Source of the DNA: Egbenema bharatensis
GTDB lineage: Bacteria; Cyanobacteriota; Cyanobacteriia; Elainellales; Elainellaceae
Assembly (NCBI RefSeq): GCF_048077055.1
Contig: NZ_CP182236.1
Location: forward strand, 7,192,001-7,256,000
Direction: 5' to 3'
Length of the DNA: 64,000 nucleotides
The position numbers and the translations under genes are program-made. Under the pieces are notes generated by a model. It saw only the letters and a program-made list of their open reading frames with translations. It had not been told where the DNA came from and did no database searches. Positions 27,100-35,654 of the stretch are shown here, one piece after another; the first letter of the stretch is position 1, and the number at the start of each line of letters is the position of its first letter.

Positions 27100-27681
27100 A
27101 TGATTCGAGATTTTGTCATCAGTCTTCGCAGTGTTCTAGTGCTGTGGGGTTTGACGGTGATTATTTATCCACTATTTATTCTGCTAGTTGGACAACTCTT
27201 CTTTCCCTTTCAGGCAAACGGTAGCCTTCTCACCAATGCTCAGGGGCAAGTAGTGGGTTCTGCGTTGATTGGGCAAAGCTTCACCAGCGATGAATACTTT
27301 TTGAGTCGTCCCAGCGTCATTGACTATAGCGAAACCGCAGAAGCAGTTCCCACCGGACTTTCTGGAGCCAGCAACCTCGCCCCCAGCAATCCTGAGCTAA
27401 TGGAACAAATCGAGTTTGAATTAGAACGCTTACAAACTGCCAATATTCAACCCACTGCCGATCTGCTTTATGCTTCTGGATCAGGACTTGATCCCCACAT
27501 TTCAGTAGAGTCTGCCCAAGCTCAGGTGGAACGCATCGCTGAAAGTCGGGCACTTCCTGTAGAAGTCGTACTGGATTTAATTTCAGAACATACCGAAGGG
27601 CGGTTTTTGGGAATTTTTGGTGAACCTGGTGTAAATGTGTTACGGCTTAACCTGGCACTAGATCAGATCATTGAAGGATAA
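27100..27681 (+). CDS. kdpC: K+-transporting ATPase subunit C
   Basis: 193 aa. One N-terminal membrane helix (LVLWGLTVIIYPLFILLVGQ), then a periplasmic domain with SALIGQSFTSDEYFLSRPS, SGSGLDPHISVESAQAQVER and VLDLISEHTEGRFLGIFGEP, all family hallmarks. It stabilises the KdpFAB complex and raises ATP affinity. It is preceded by GGGAGAAC as a ribosome-binding site. Confidence 0.96.
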   Translation: MIRDFVISLRSVLVLWGLTVIIYPLFILLVGQLFFPFQANGSLLTNAQGQVVGSALIGQSFTSDEYFLSRPSVIDYSETAEAVPTGLSGASNLAPSNPELMEQIEFELERLQTANIQPTADLLYASGSGLDPHISVESAQAQVERIAESRALPVEVVLDLISEHTEGRFLGIFGEPGVNVLRLNLALDQIIEG

Positions 27682-27759
27682 AAGCGCGATCGAGTTTAGA
27701 ACAACTTGATTAACATCCCACTTCCCAGACTGGACAGGCAATTTGCCCACCCCCCAAGC

Positions 27760-27828
27760 CTTCTTACCTATTACCCCTCACCCATTACTCCTTACCTATT
27801 ACCCTGCACTCCTCACTCCTCACCTACC
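27760..27828 (+). repeat. TCACTCC/TTACC heptamer-like array before kdpD
   Basis: Degenerate units (CCTATTACCCCTCACCCATT, then CACTCCTCACTCCTCAC) run up to the kdpD ATG at 27829. The array occupies the place where a ribosome-binding site would be. It is related to the heptamer arrays at 35556 and 62376. Confidence 0.75.
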
Positions 27829-28947
27829 ATGTACGACCCCTCTGCCCTTACCTCCACTTACTTTCCCGATCGCTCCGCTCGATTGGGAAAGCACAAGATT
27901 TTTATCGGCATGGCTCCCGGCGTGGGAAAAACCTATCGGATGCTGGAGGAAGGGCAACGGCTGAGGGATGAAGGCGTAGATGTAGTAATTGGCTTTTTGG
28001 AAACGCATGGGCGAGAAGAAACGGCTGAGAAGGCAGTGGGGTTGGAGTTCGTTCCCCGAAAAGAAGTGATCTGGTCGGGGCGATCGCTGACTGAAATGGA
28101 TACCGATGCCATCATTGCCCGGTGTCCTCAGTTGGTGCTGATCGATGAGTTGGCGCATACCAATGTGCCGGGATCAGAAAGAGAGAAGCGATATCGAGAT
28201 GTAGAGGAGATTTTGGCGGCAGGAATTGATGTGTACTCTACGGTCAATATCCAGCATTTAGAAAGCCTGAATGATCTGGTACATCGGATTTCAGGTGTGG
28301 TGGTGCGAGAGCGAATTCCCGATCGCCTCTTGGATGAAGCAGATCAGGTTGTGGTGATTGATGTGACACCCGAAATGCTGCAAGAGCGACTGAAGGAAGG
28401 GAAAATCTATGCTCCTGAAAAAATTAACCAATCTTTAGAGAATTTCTTTCAAAAGCGGAATCTGATCGCCCTAAGGGAATTAGCTCTGCGCGAGATTGCC
28501 GACAATATTGAAGAAAACGGTATTGAAAACCATTCCCGCTATTGCAATATCCATGAGCGGGTTTTAGTCTGTATTTCGACCTATCCCAACTCAATTCAAC
28601 TCCTCCGCCGGGGTGCCCGCATTTCCAGCCAAATGAATGGTCGCCTGATTGTGCTGTTTGTGGCTGATCCGGGACGATTTCTCACCAAAGCCGAAGCCCT
28701 GCACGTTGAGACCTGCGAGCGATTGGGTAAAGAGTTTGGTGGACAGTTTCTCCGGCTTGAATCTCCAGATATCGTATCTGCGATCACCGAAGTTGCCAGG
28801 GAACAGCACGTCACACAAATTGTGCTAGGCGAAACTCAGCGATCGCGGTGGCAGTTGTTCACCAAAGGTTCGATCGTCCAACGGTTGATGCGATCGCTTC
28901 CAGAGGTTGATCTGCATATCATTGCCAATAGTGCAACGATCGATTGA
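27829..28947 (+). CDS. kdpD: Short KdpD: N-terminal sensor and USP domains only
   Basis: 372 aa. KdpD sensor domain with Walker A (GMAPGVGKTYRMLEEG) and Walker B (LVLIDELAHTN), then a universal-stress-protein domain (~255-370, ending ETQRSRWQLFTKGSIVQRLM). The membrane segments and the histidine-kinase core of full KdpD (~900 aa) are missing and no fragment follows. Short KdpD is known from cyanobacterial kdp operons such as Anabaena, so this is a natural form. In Staphylococcus the USP domain binds c-di-AMP. The ATG at 27829 is chosen since upstream codons are repeat-derived. Confidence 0.9.
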   Translation: MYDPSALTSTYFPDRSARLGKHKIFIGMAPGVGKTYRMLEEGQRLRDEGVDVVIGFLETHGREETAEKAVGLEFVPRKEVIWSGRSLTEMDTDAIIARCPQLVLIDELAHTNVPGSEREKRYRDVEEILAAGIDVYSTVNIQHLESLNDLVHRISGVVVRERIPDRLLDEADQVVVIDVTPEMLQERLKEGKIYAPEKINQSLENFFQKRNLIALRELALREIADNIEENGIENHSRYCNIHERVLVCISTYPNSIQLLRRGARISSQMNGRLIVLFVADPGRFLTKAEALHVETCERLGKEFGGQFLRLESPDIVSAITEVAREQHVTQIVLGETQRSRWQLFTKGSIVQRLMRSLPEVDLHIIANSATID

Positions 28948-29051
28948 GGAAGTTTGTACATTTGTAACAGGGAATAAGGAGGGTAGAAAGACAAAACAAA
29001 CCAATGCCGCCCCCATCCTTAATTTAGAAAAATTGTCTCCCCTCTTCACCA

Positions 29052-29774
29052 CTAAAGGACTTTCTCCAAAAACTGGCAAGCTCGTTCGCTGCGGGGATTG
29101 GAGAAAAACTCAGCCGGTGGAGCATCCTCTGCAACCCGTCCGCCATCTAAAAACATGATCCGATCGGCCACCTCACGGGCAAATCCCATCTCGTGAGTCA
29201 CGATCGCCATTGTAATTCCCGTGGTTGCCAGTCCCTTCATTACCTCCAGCACTTCCTTCACCATTTCCGGGTCAAGGGCAGAGGTTGGTTCATCGAACAG
29301 CATCACCTGCGGTTTCATGGCCAGGGCCCGGGCGATCGCTACTCGCTGCTTTTGTCCCCCCGATAGCCGAGATGGATACACATCCGCTTTATCTCCCAGT
29401 CCCACCTGCTGCAACAACTCCCGCCCCAGTTCCTCAGCCTCTGGTTTGCGAATTTTCTTAACCCGCATCGGCGCGTAGGTGACATTCTTCAGCACCGTCA
29501 TGTGGGGAAACAGGTTAAAGTGCTGAAACACCATGCCCACATTTTGCCGCACCTGCTTAATATCGGTTTTGGGATGGGTCACTTCAACCTCATCAATATA
29601 AACTCGACCGCGTGTCGGCACCTCTAGCAAATTCAGACATCGCAGGAACGTAGACTTGCCGCATCCAGAGGGGCCAATAATAGCAACCACCTGCCCCTTT
29701 TTAATTTCAGTTGAAATGTCTTTTAACACATCTAAACTGCCAAACGACTTGCAAAGAAACTCTGTTCTAATCAC
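29052..29774 (-). CDS. Polar amino-acid ABC transporter ATP-binding protein
   Basis: ~240 aa, GlnQ-type. Walker A GPSGCGKST, Q-loop in VFQHFNLFPH, signature LSGGQKQRVAIARAL, Walker B VMLFDEPTSALDPE, and H-loop VTHEMGFA. It energises uptake through the permease at 29767-30507. The GTG at 29774 is chosen because it overlaps the permease stop (GTGATTAG), a typical coupled junction; the frame stays open 7 codons further upstream. It converges with kdpD. Confidence 0.92.
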   Translation of the reverse strand: MIRTEFLCKSFGSLDVLKDISTEIKKGQVVAIIGPSGCGKSTFLRCLNLLEVPTRGRVYIDEVEVTHPKTDIKQVRQNVGMVFQHFNLFPHMTVLKNVTYAPMRVKKIRKPEAEELGRELLQQVGLGDKADVYPSRLSGGQKQRVAIARALAMKPQVMLFDEPTSALDPEMVKEVLEVMKGLATTGITMAIVTHEMGFAREVADRIMFLDGGRVAEDAPPAEFFSNPRSERACQFLEKVL

Positions 29775-30507
29775 TTCGCCGCATCCTTCTTTCAAAGCGT
29801 TGTGCTAACCAGGTAAACCCCGTAACCATGATGTAATACACTAAACCAACAAAGATCAATGGTTCAAAATAAATGAATCGTTCAGCAGCCACAATTTGCC
29901 CCCGTCGCATTAAATCCAGGGCCCCAACAGTGGACACCAGCGACGAATCCTTTAAAAGGGCAATGCTTTCATTCACCAGGGCAGGCAGAATGTTTTTAAA
30001 AGCCTGGGGCAAGATAATATCCCACATCATAATCGTGTAGGGAACACCCATCGTCAGAGCAGCTTCCCGTTGTCCCTTATCAACTGCCAGAATACCGCCA
30101 CGAATTGTTTCTGAACTGTAGGCAGCGGAGTTGAGCGAGAAGGTGATCACCCCTGCTTGAAACGGTGGAATGGCATAGCCGATGAGCTGGGGAGTTGAAA
30201 AATAAATAATCGCTAACTGCAAGATCAGGGGCGTTCCCCGAAAGACAGAGGTATAGAAATCAGCCAGGACTTTCAGCGGTTTAATATTTGAGATTTTGAA
30301 GATAGATAAAACTGTGCCCCATGTAAAGCCAAAAAAGGCAGAAACCAGGGTAAATGCCAGCGTAGTACTAATCCCGCCCAGGATGAACGGAATATTAGGC
30401 ACAATTTGGGAAAAATCTAGATTTAATCCTGTTGCCTGAGCCAGCTTGAGCAGGGTTGAAGGGAACAGTATGGGATTCAATAGGAGGGTAAATAAGTCAG
30501 ACACCAT
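29767..30507 (-). CDS. Polar amino-acid ABC transporter permease
   Basis: 246 aa inner-membrane permease of the HisM/GlnP type. Residues ~150-180 carry the EAA loop that contacts the ATPase (EAALTMGVPYTIMMWDIILP then ESIALLKDSSLVS). Five or so membrane helices. It lies between the binding-protein gene (371-base gap upstream) and the ATPase gene (8-base overlap downstream). Confidence 0.92.
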   Translation of the reverse strand: MVSDLFTLLLNPILFPSTLLKLAQATGLNLDFSQIVPNIPFILGGISTTLAFTLVSAFFGFTWGTVLSIFKISNIKPLKVLADFYTSVFRGTPLILQLAIIYFSTPQLIGYAIPPFQAGVITFSLNSAAYSSETIRGGILAVDKGQREAALTMGVPYTIMMWDIILPQAFKNILPALVNESIALLKDSSLVSTVGALDLMRRGQIVAAERFIYFEPLIFVGLVYYIMVTGFTWLAQRFERRMRRSD

Positions 30508-30878
30508 GCCCTAAGCAGTCCTTTATTTTTGAAGCATTGAATTGCCAGTTTGATTCCCAACAATGCTAAAAGTGCTAAAAGTAAAGGAATAAACTGACTG
30601 ATCGAGTTGATCCTCCGATAGTCTACTACGAACAAAGGTAGAGAAAAGTAGCCAGTCGCTCAAGATTTGTTTCTTGCTCGATCGGCTCTAAAGCAACAAA
30701 GATCTAGCACAGCGATCGAAATAGAACCTCCATTATGGAACCTCCATCATTCGATCGCCCCACTAAACCTAAAAATTTGAACTACCCATCTGTACAACTT
30801 AGAAATCTATTGTAAGGACGCACAGCAGTGCGCCCCTACTGGGTACGTTACTTTGCCGCATACCCCTTACTCTGCGAC
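30508..30878. other. Gap inside the ABC transporter operon, with a repeat
   Basis: Between the binding-protein and permease genes. It contains TAAGGACGCACAGCAGTGCG at 30813-30832, continuing CCCCTACTGGGTACGTTA. Its core GCGCACAGCAGTGCGC is palindromic and recurs at 44100-44180. A gap this long inside a transporter operon suggests insertion of repeat sequence. Confidence 0.65.
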
Positions 30879-31682
30879 TTAATTGGCTAACTCATCCGCT
30901 GCCGGAGAATCATCACCAAACCACTTCGTAACTAGCTCATCCATCATGCCGCTATCAATCATCTCTTGTAGCACTGGATTGAACTCTTCCCGTAGCTCTG
31001 AACCCCTGGGGAAGGCGATCGCTGAACCTGCTTCGCCCATGTTGGGAATATCATGCGCTTCGAGATCAGGGTTGGAGGCAAGAAAGCCCGCTGCAACGGT
31101 ATCTTCCATGATGATGGCTTCAATTCGCCCCGCTTTGAGTTCCTGAATCATCTCGTTGATCCGGTTGAGTGGCTTGATGTCTAAGCCTTCTAAATCTCTG
31201 GCAGCCTGCTCTTGAGTGGAACCGAGTTGTACCCCAACGGACTTTCCAGCCAGGCTCTCAGGGGTGGTCAATCCACTGCCCTGCCGGGAAACGATCGTGT
31301 TTCTGGCTTCGTAGTAAATCTGAGAAAAATCGACGTTTTGTTGCCGCTCCTCCGTTGGAGTCATCCCTGCCATGACAAAATCAGCCCGGTTCGCCTGGAG
31401 AGCCGGGATCAAGCTATTAAAATCAATATTTTGAATTTCCAGTTCATACCCCAATTCCCCGGTGATATGTTGGGCAATCTCAATGTCAAACCCAACAATT
31501 TCCTGGGTTCCACCAGAGGAATCCACAAATTGATAAGGTGGATAATCGGCTGAGGTTGCCATGACTAGTCGTCTTGCCCCACTGTCAGCCGTGCCACCGC
31601 CCCCCGCACAGGCTGCAACTGCAACGGACAGGATCGCCGATAGGGCCGATGTGAACAAAAACTTGCGTCGTTTGATTGCCAT
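30879..31682 (-). CDS. Amino-acid ABC transporter substrate-binding lipoprotein
   Basis: 267 aa. MAIKRRKFLFTSALSAILSV has a twin-arginine-like RRKFL, and the lipobox AVAAC predicts lipidation about residue 25. The mature part is a family-3 solute-binding protein: VMATSADYPPYQFVD, GFDIEIAQHIT, FDSLIPAL-type segment, and KTVGVQLGSTQE-type hinge region. The ATG at 31682 follows GAGG by 8 bases; an upstream in-frame start would bury the signal peptide. Ligand specificity cannot be read from sequence; a polar amino acid is likely. Confidence 0.9.
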   Translation of the reverse strand: MAIKRRKFLFTSALSAILSVAVAACAGGGGTADSGARRLVMATSADYPPYQFVDSSGGTQEIVGFDIEIAQHITGELGYELEIQNIDFNSLIPALQANRADFVMAGMTPTEERQQNVDFSQIYYEARNTIVSRQGSGLTTPESLAGKSVGVQLGSTQEQAARDLEGLDIKPLNRINEMIQELKAGRIEAIIMEDTVAAGFLASNPDLEAHDIPNMGEAGSAIAFPRGSELREEFNPVLQEMIDSGMMDELVTKWFGDDSPAADELAN

Positions 31683-32223
31683 CAATGATTCCTCTACTCG
31701 TGAATTAATAAATGTCAGCAGCACCAAGAAAGTAAATCGTTGAAGAGCCTATTTTCTAGCAAAGAGAAATGTATCATCCGTAACCGATCGACAGTCTAAA
31801 CCGTAATGCCGAATCGTCTCTTTGTATGTCTAGAACCTACAAAGCATCAGAGTTTCCTGATCTTCTAGCTGTACGAAATGACAATCAGAAGCCAGAAACC
31901 TGATCCAAACAATCGAGTAGGTTTGCTGTGACTCTTTGGTTTTAATTCTTGCGTGAAACTACGCTGTGAATCTTCATCAGGAAGAGTGAGTTTGTATGCA
32001 CAACCGTGTCATGCTAATGGGTGAACACCAAACTTTCTGCATTAAATGATGCTTTCTTGGATATAAAATACAATCTCATCCAGACTATCGCAAACCCATA
32101 CGACTTGACATTCAACCCATTGAATATTTTGCTCCGTTACAATGCGGAAAACCGAACTGATGCCCGCTCAACATCAGAATAAATATCAAACCGACAGTAA
32201 ACCGATATTAAGAAGTTGCAAAT
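31683..32223. other. Intergenic, nothing recognised
   Basis: 541 bases between the start of the binding-protein gene and the end of crtH, both on the minus strand. It must hold the transporter promoter and probably the crtH terminator. I see no gene, tRNA or repeat. Confidence 0.5.
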
Positions 32224-33810
32224 TTATAATCCCAAATCCACAGCAACTCGATGGGCACAGGCAAACCCAGAAAAGGCAACGGCATTCAAGCCCTGACCGG
32301 GGAAGGTGCTATCTCCGACGCAGTACAAGCCAGGAATTGAAGTGCGGTTAAACGGCATTCCCAACAAGCCCATCAGTTTCCGACTGGGGATAGGCCCGTA
32401 GGTGCCATCATCTCGTCCCAAAAAGCGGCGATGGGTGCGCGGAGTTCCCGCCTCTTGATAGTCCAACCCGGCGGAGAGTCTCGGAAAAATGGCTTCCAGG
32501 CGATCGACGATTTGCGCTGCCGTTACCTCTTTCTTTGCTTCGTAATCCTTCGGAGCAAGCCCCTGCCACTCCTCCATCCAGCTCGGCGTAAAGGTATGGA
32601 TGATGTGATGCCCTGCCGGAGCCAGATCGGGGTCGAGCAAGGTGGGAATGGAAACAAAGATCGTGCCGCAGGAGTCCTCCATCCGGTTCCAATCTTCCAG
32701 AACAATATGATGGCATTCCGTGCCAGGGGGTAATACTTCGGCTTTCACTCCCAAATGCAGGCTAAAAAAGCTAGGGGATTTCTGGTACCGCTGCTGCCAT
32801 TTTTGTTCCGATCGCGGCATTTGCTCTTTGTCGATCAGCTTCTCAAACGTGTCCCACCGGGTCGCATTGGAGATAATTCGTTTCGCGTATAATGCTTCAC
32901 CGGTTGCCAACTTCACGCCGATCGCCTTGCCCTGTTCCAGCAAAACTTCCGTGACTCTGGCTCGATAGCGAATTTGCCCTTCCGCTTTTTCCAGCCCTTC
33001 CACCAACTTCTGGGCAATTTGCCCCACGCCCCCTTTGGGATAGTTAATCCCGCCATAGTGCCGATCGCTGAAGACCATCCCCGCATTAATCATCGGAGTC
33101 AGGGTTGCTGGAACCACCGACCAGCAGTAGCACTCGATGTCGATGAACTTGAGTAAGGCTGGATCGCTAATGTAGCGACGGGCCAGATCCCCAACATTTT
33201 GAGGCAAATACTTCACCAAACCCAGGCAGGCTAAGGGATTCTGGAAAAACACCCGCATCAGATAACGTGGCTCCTCCAGGGACAGCAGTTCGATCGCATT
33301 GAGGCAATTAAACACCTTCCAGCACTCATCATAGAACTGGCGAATCCCCTGAGCCTCATGGGGAAAGTGGGCGATCAATTCTTGCAAGAATTTTTCGTAG
33401 TCCCGATGCACCTTTAGCTCCAACTGATCTGGCAGGTGGTAGTGAATCTGCACGGGATCAGGCAAAGTTTCCAGGGACATATTGACCGCATCCAGGGCGC
33501 GAGTCAGCAAATTGGTGGTTCCCTGCGTCCCAAAACCAAAAATCATCGATGCTCCCACATCAAATCGATAGCCCTGCCGCTCAAAATACCCTGCACTGCC
33601 GCCCGGAATCACGTAGCGTTCTAAAACGAGGACATTTGCTCCCTTTGCCGCAAGCTGAGTCGCAGTCACTAATCCACCAATCCCAGAACCAATGATGATG
33701 GCATCAAATTCTTCAGAATCTTGATTAGCTCTGATGGTTGCAGCGGGTTGTGACTGAGAGGGGCGATCGGAGGGCATCGCAGATTGCGACGAAGAAGGAA
33801 CGGCAGACAT
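32224..33810 (-). CDS. crtH: Carotenoid isomerase
   Basis: 528 aa. Converts poly-cis lycopene to all-trans lycopene. An FAD-binding motif opens the domain (FDAIIIGSGIGGLVTATQLA, ~38-57), followed by VLERYVIPGGSAGYFERQGY and FDVGASMIFGFG, typical of CrtISO. The C-terminal LYCVGDSTFPGQGLNAVAFS contacts the flavin. The first ~35 residues are Ser/Pro/Gln-rich and variable. The ATG at 33810 is preferred to a TTG three codons upstream. A small-RNA gene with its own terminator lies 160 bases upstream on the same strand. Confidence 0.93.
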   Translation of the reverse strand: MSAVPSSSQSAMPSDRPSQSQPAATIRANQDSEEFDAIIIGSGIGGLVTATQLAAKGANVLVLERYVIPGGSAGYFERQGYRFDVGASMIFGFGTQGTTNLLTRALDAVNMSLETLPDPVQIHYHLPDQLELKVHRDYEKFLQELIAHFPHEAQGIRQFYDECWKVFNCLNAIELLSLEEPRYLMRVFFQNPLACLGLVKYLPQNVGDLARRYISDPALLKFIDIECYCWSVVPATLTPMINAGMVFSDRHYGGINYPKGGVGQIAQKLVEGLEKAEGQIRYRARVTEVLLEQGKAIGVKLATGEALYAKRIISNATRWDTFEKLIDKEQMPRSEQKWQQRYQKSPSFFSLHLGVKAEVLPPGTECHHIVLEDWNRMEDSCGTIFVSIPTLLDPDLAPAGHHIIHTFTPSWMEEWQGLAPKDYEAKKEVTAAQIVDRLEAIFPRLSAGLDYQEAGTPRTHRRFLGRDDGTYGPIPSRKLMGLLGMPFNRTSIPGLYCVGDSTFPGQGLNAVAFSGFACAHRVAVDLGL

Positions 33811-33969
33811 AGACAACAACTTTTTTGTGAAGAAATCCTACCTTGGCTGTCTATATAGTGTATCGGTTTGTGGAACCCCCTCTAAGTTCCATCCTTCTGA
33901 AACTGCGTCTTCTGCCAGCAAGTTCCTCAAGGATCCACCCAACAAAGATTCATAACCATCAAAAGATCC

Positions 33970-34012
33970 AAAAAAAAAGTGGGGGATCAGAAACCTGACC
34001 GCTCCCACCTGC
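33970..34012 (-). terminator. Rho-independent terminator of the sRNA
   Basis: Stem GTGGGAGCGGTCAGG / CTGATCCCCCAC, containing GTGGG/CCCAC and GGTCAG/CTGATC pairing, followed by nine T on the minus strand. No minus-strand protein gene ends here, so it belongs to the sRNA. It also separates that promoter from crtH. Confidence 0.85.
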
Positions 34013-34037
34013 CGATCCTTTGAGAGGAGAACACTAT
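33970..34037 (-). ncRNA. isaR1: Small RNA of ~67 nt, probably IsaR1 (iron-stress sRNA)
   Basis: On the minus strand a sigma-70 promoter has TTGACA (34072-34067), a 17-base spacer and TACTAT (34049-34044), predicting a start near 34036. About 40 bases later comes a rho-independent terminator: GTGGGAGCGGTCAGG, loop, CTGATCCCCCAC, then nine T. The predicted product is ~67 nt. Its 5' part holds TTCTCCTCTCAAAGGA, an exposed pyrimidine tract that could pair with ribosome-binding sites. Known family: IsaR1 is a ~68-nt Fur-controlled cyanobacterial sRNA that represses photosynthesis genes under iron stress. Size, terminator and Fur-like box fit. The name is from memory, not a search. Confidence 0.68.
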
Positions 34038-34043
34038 AAATAG

Positions 34044-34072
34044 ATAGTAGAGTTATTGCGAATAGATGTCAA
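34044..34072 (-). promoter_or_regulatory. Sigma-70 promoter of the sRNA
   Basis: TTGACA at 34072-34067 matches the -35 consensus perfectly. TACTAT at 34049-34044 is a good -10. The spacing is exactly 17. Confidence 0.8.
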
Positions 34073-34074
34073 CA

Positions 34075-34097
34075 TTATTGAAAACTATTTTCAATAA
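34075..34097. promoter_or_regulatory. Fur-box-like palindrome
   Basis: Two perfect 10-base arms, TTATTGAAAA and TTTTCAATAA, flank CTA. The palindrome sits 2 bp upstream of the -35 of the sRNA promoter and ~100 bp upstream of the divergent MATE gene. The AT-rich dyad with GAAAA/TTTTC resembles Fur-family operators. Fur, Zur and PerR cannot be told apart by eye. Confidence 0.6.
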
Positions 34098-34197
34098 AAA
34101 ATCACCAGAGTGAGTGAAGCGAAGGGATTGGCTTGTTTGATAAAGTACGTGAGTTTGCTAGATTGCGCCAACGGAGAGCGATCGCCTGAGTGAAACG

Positions 34198-35577
34198 ATG
34201 CATTTACTACCCAAATCCAAGCTCATCACCGAAATCCATGCCTGTTTGCTCTTAGCAGTTCCCTTAGCTGGCGCACAACTCGCTCAAGCAGCCACTGCTT
34301 TTGTCGATACGGTCATGATGGGGATTCTAGGCAGCCAGACGATCGCCGCTGGAGCCTTGGGAGCCTTAATGTTCCATGTGTTGACGATCGTGGGCAGTGC
34401 CATTCTGGCGGCGGTCAGTCCCCTGGTAGCAGAAGCCTATGGTGCAGGGCAAAAGGCTCGCGTGGGGCTGGTGGTGCGGCAGGGTTGGTGGCTGGCGATT
34501 CTGCTGGCAGTGCCGATGTCTCTGGTGCTTTGGTATGGCGAGGGGGTGCTGCGGTTAATGGGGCAGGAAGCTGAAACGGCCGCATTAGCTGGAACCTACC
34601 TGCGGGCGATCGTTTGGGGCTATTTCCCAGCCCTGGGGTTTGCTGTACTCCGCAATTTTGTTTCGGCTCTGTCCAGACCCCGTCCAGTAATTGTAGTGAT
34701 GATAGGCGGAACGCTGGTTAACGTGACGATTAACTATGTTCTGATCTTTGGTAAATTTGGCTTGCCGGCGCTGGGACTGGCTGGAATTGGTCTGGCCAGC
34801 ACTATTTCCCTGTGGGGAATGTTCCTGGCCCTGGGAGTGTACAGCCTTCAGCAGCGATCGATCCGTCCCTATGGAGCCTTTAGCAAGCTATACCAGTTCG
34901 ATCGCGTTGTGTTTCTGGAACTGCTGAATGTAGGGCTGCCGATCGGAGTATTGGCTGCGGTTGAAACGGGCTTGTTTGCCGTGGTGACGCTCCTCATCGG
35001 TCAATTGGGCACCACCATGCTGGCCGCCCATCAAATCGCCCTACAGACAGCCTCCATGACCTTCACCATCCCCCTGGGCATTTCCCTGGCAACCACGGTG
35101 CGCGTCGGTCAACTCATGGGGCAAAACCATCCGACGGGAGCGCGATTGGCTGGCTTTGTCGGGATTGGGATTTCAGCCTTCTTTATGTTCTGTATGGGCA
35201 TTCTATTCTGGGCGTTTCCCACCCAAATTGTCTCGCTGTATATTGATGTAACCGATCCCGCCAATTCCACCGTCGTTAACCTGGCCAAGGCATTGCTTGG
35301 CGTAGCGGCCATGTTCCAAATCGTGGACGGAATTCAAATCAGTGCAGCAGGGGCATTACGCGGGATTAAAGACACTCGCATTCCGATGTTGATTGGCATT
35401 CTGACCTACTGGGGACTGGGCTTAACCAGTGGCTATCTCCTCGGCTTACACTTCGGCTTCGGCGGGGTCGGGCTGTGGTGGGGACTGGCGATCGGCTTAC
35501 TGGTGGCAGCCTGTGTGTTGACCTGGCGGTTTGGTACGGCGAGGCAGTGGCGATTGGGAGTGAGGAGTGAGGAGTGA
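34198..35577 (+). CDS. MATE-family efflux transporter (DinF-like)
   Basis: 459 aa, twelve predicted membrane helices. The N-terminal ACLLLAVPLAGAQLAQAATA with FVDTVMMGILG is typical of the DinF branch. The second half repeats the pattern (ELLNVGLPIGVLAAVETGLF; GTTMLAAHQIALQ). It exports cationic or organic compounds using a Na+ or H+ gradient; the substrate is unknown. The last codons (GVRSEE) lie inside a GGAGTGA heptamer array, so the C-terminus has been shaped by the repeat. Confidence 0.9.
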   Translation: MHLLPKSKLITEIHACLLLAVPLAGAQLAQAATAFVDTVMMGILGSQTIAAGALGALMFHVLTIVGSAILAAVSPLVAEAYGAGQKARVGLVVRQGWWLAILLAVPMSLVLWYGEGVLRLMGQEAETAALAGTYLRAIVWGYFPALGFAVLRNFVSALSRPRPVIVVMIGGTLVNVTINYVLIFGKFGLPALGLAGIGLASTISLWGMFLALGVYSLQQRSIRPYGAFSKLYQFDRVVFLELLNVGLPIGVLAAVETGLFAVVTLLIGQLGTTMLAAHQIALQTASMTFTIPLGISLATTVRVGQLMGQNHPTGARLAGFVGIGISAFFMFCMGILFWAFPTQIVSLYIDVTDPANSTVVNLAKALLGVAAMFQIVDGIQISAAGALRGIKDTRIPMLIGILTYWGLGLTSGYLLGLHFGFGGVGLWWGLAIGLLVAACVLTWRFGTARQWRLGVRSEE

Positions 35578-35616
35578 GGAGTGAGGAGTGAGGAGTGAGG
35601 AGTGAGGAGTGGGGAG
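35556..35616 (+). repeat. GGAGTGA heptamer array
   Basis: Eight or so near-perfect GTGAGGA units. The array begins inside the last codons of the MATE gene and continues past its stop. Confidence 0.92.
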
Positions 35617-35623
35617 AAAATCC

Positions 35624-35647
35624 GTAGCGCAGGCATCTTGCCTGCGG
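35624..35647 (+). repeat. GCAGGCATCTTGCCTGC palindromic repeat, copy 3
   Basis: GTAGCGCAGGCATCTTGCCTGC immediately follows the heptamer array. The same association with heptamers occurs at 9652-9785 and 62376-62461. Confidence 0.88.
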
Positions 35648-35654
35648 GTAGAAG

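Noticed and set aside
27800..27828. Yfr1-type sRNA motif (ACTCCTCAC)
   Set aside because: It is simply part of the CACTCCT heptamer array. The two flanking stem-loops of Yfr1 and a terminator are missing.
27829..28947. KdpD as a truncated pseudogene
   Set aside because: It ends cleanly after the USP domain with no kinase remnants downstream, and short KdpD is known from other cyanobacteria.
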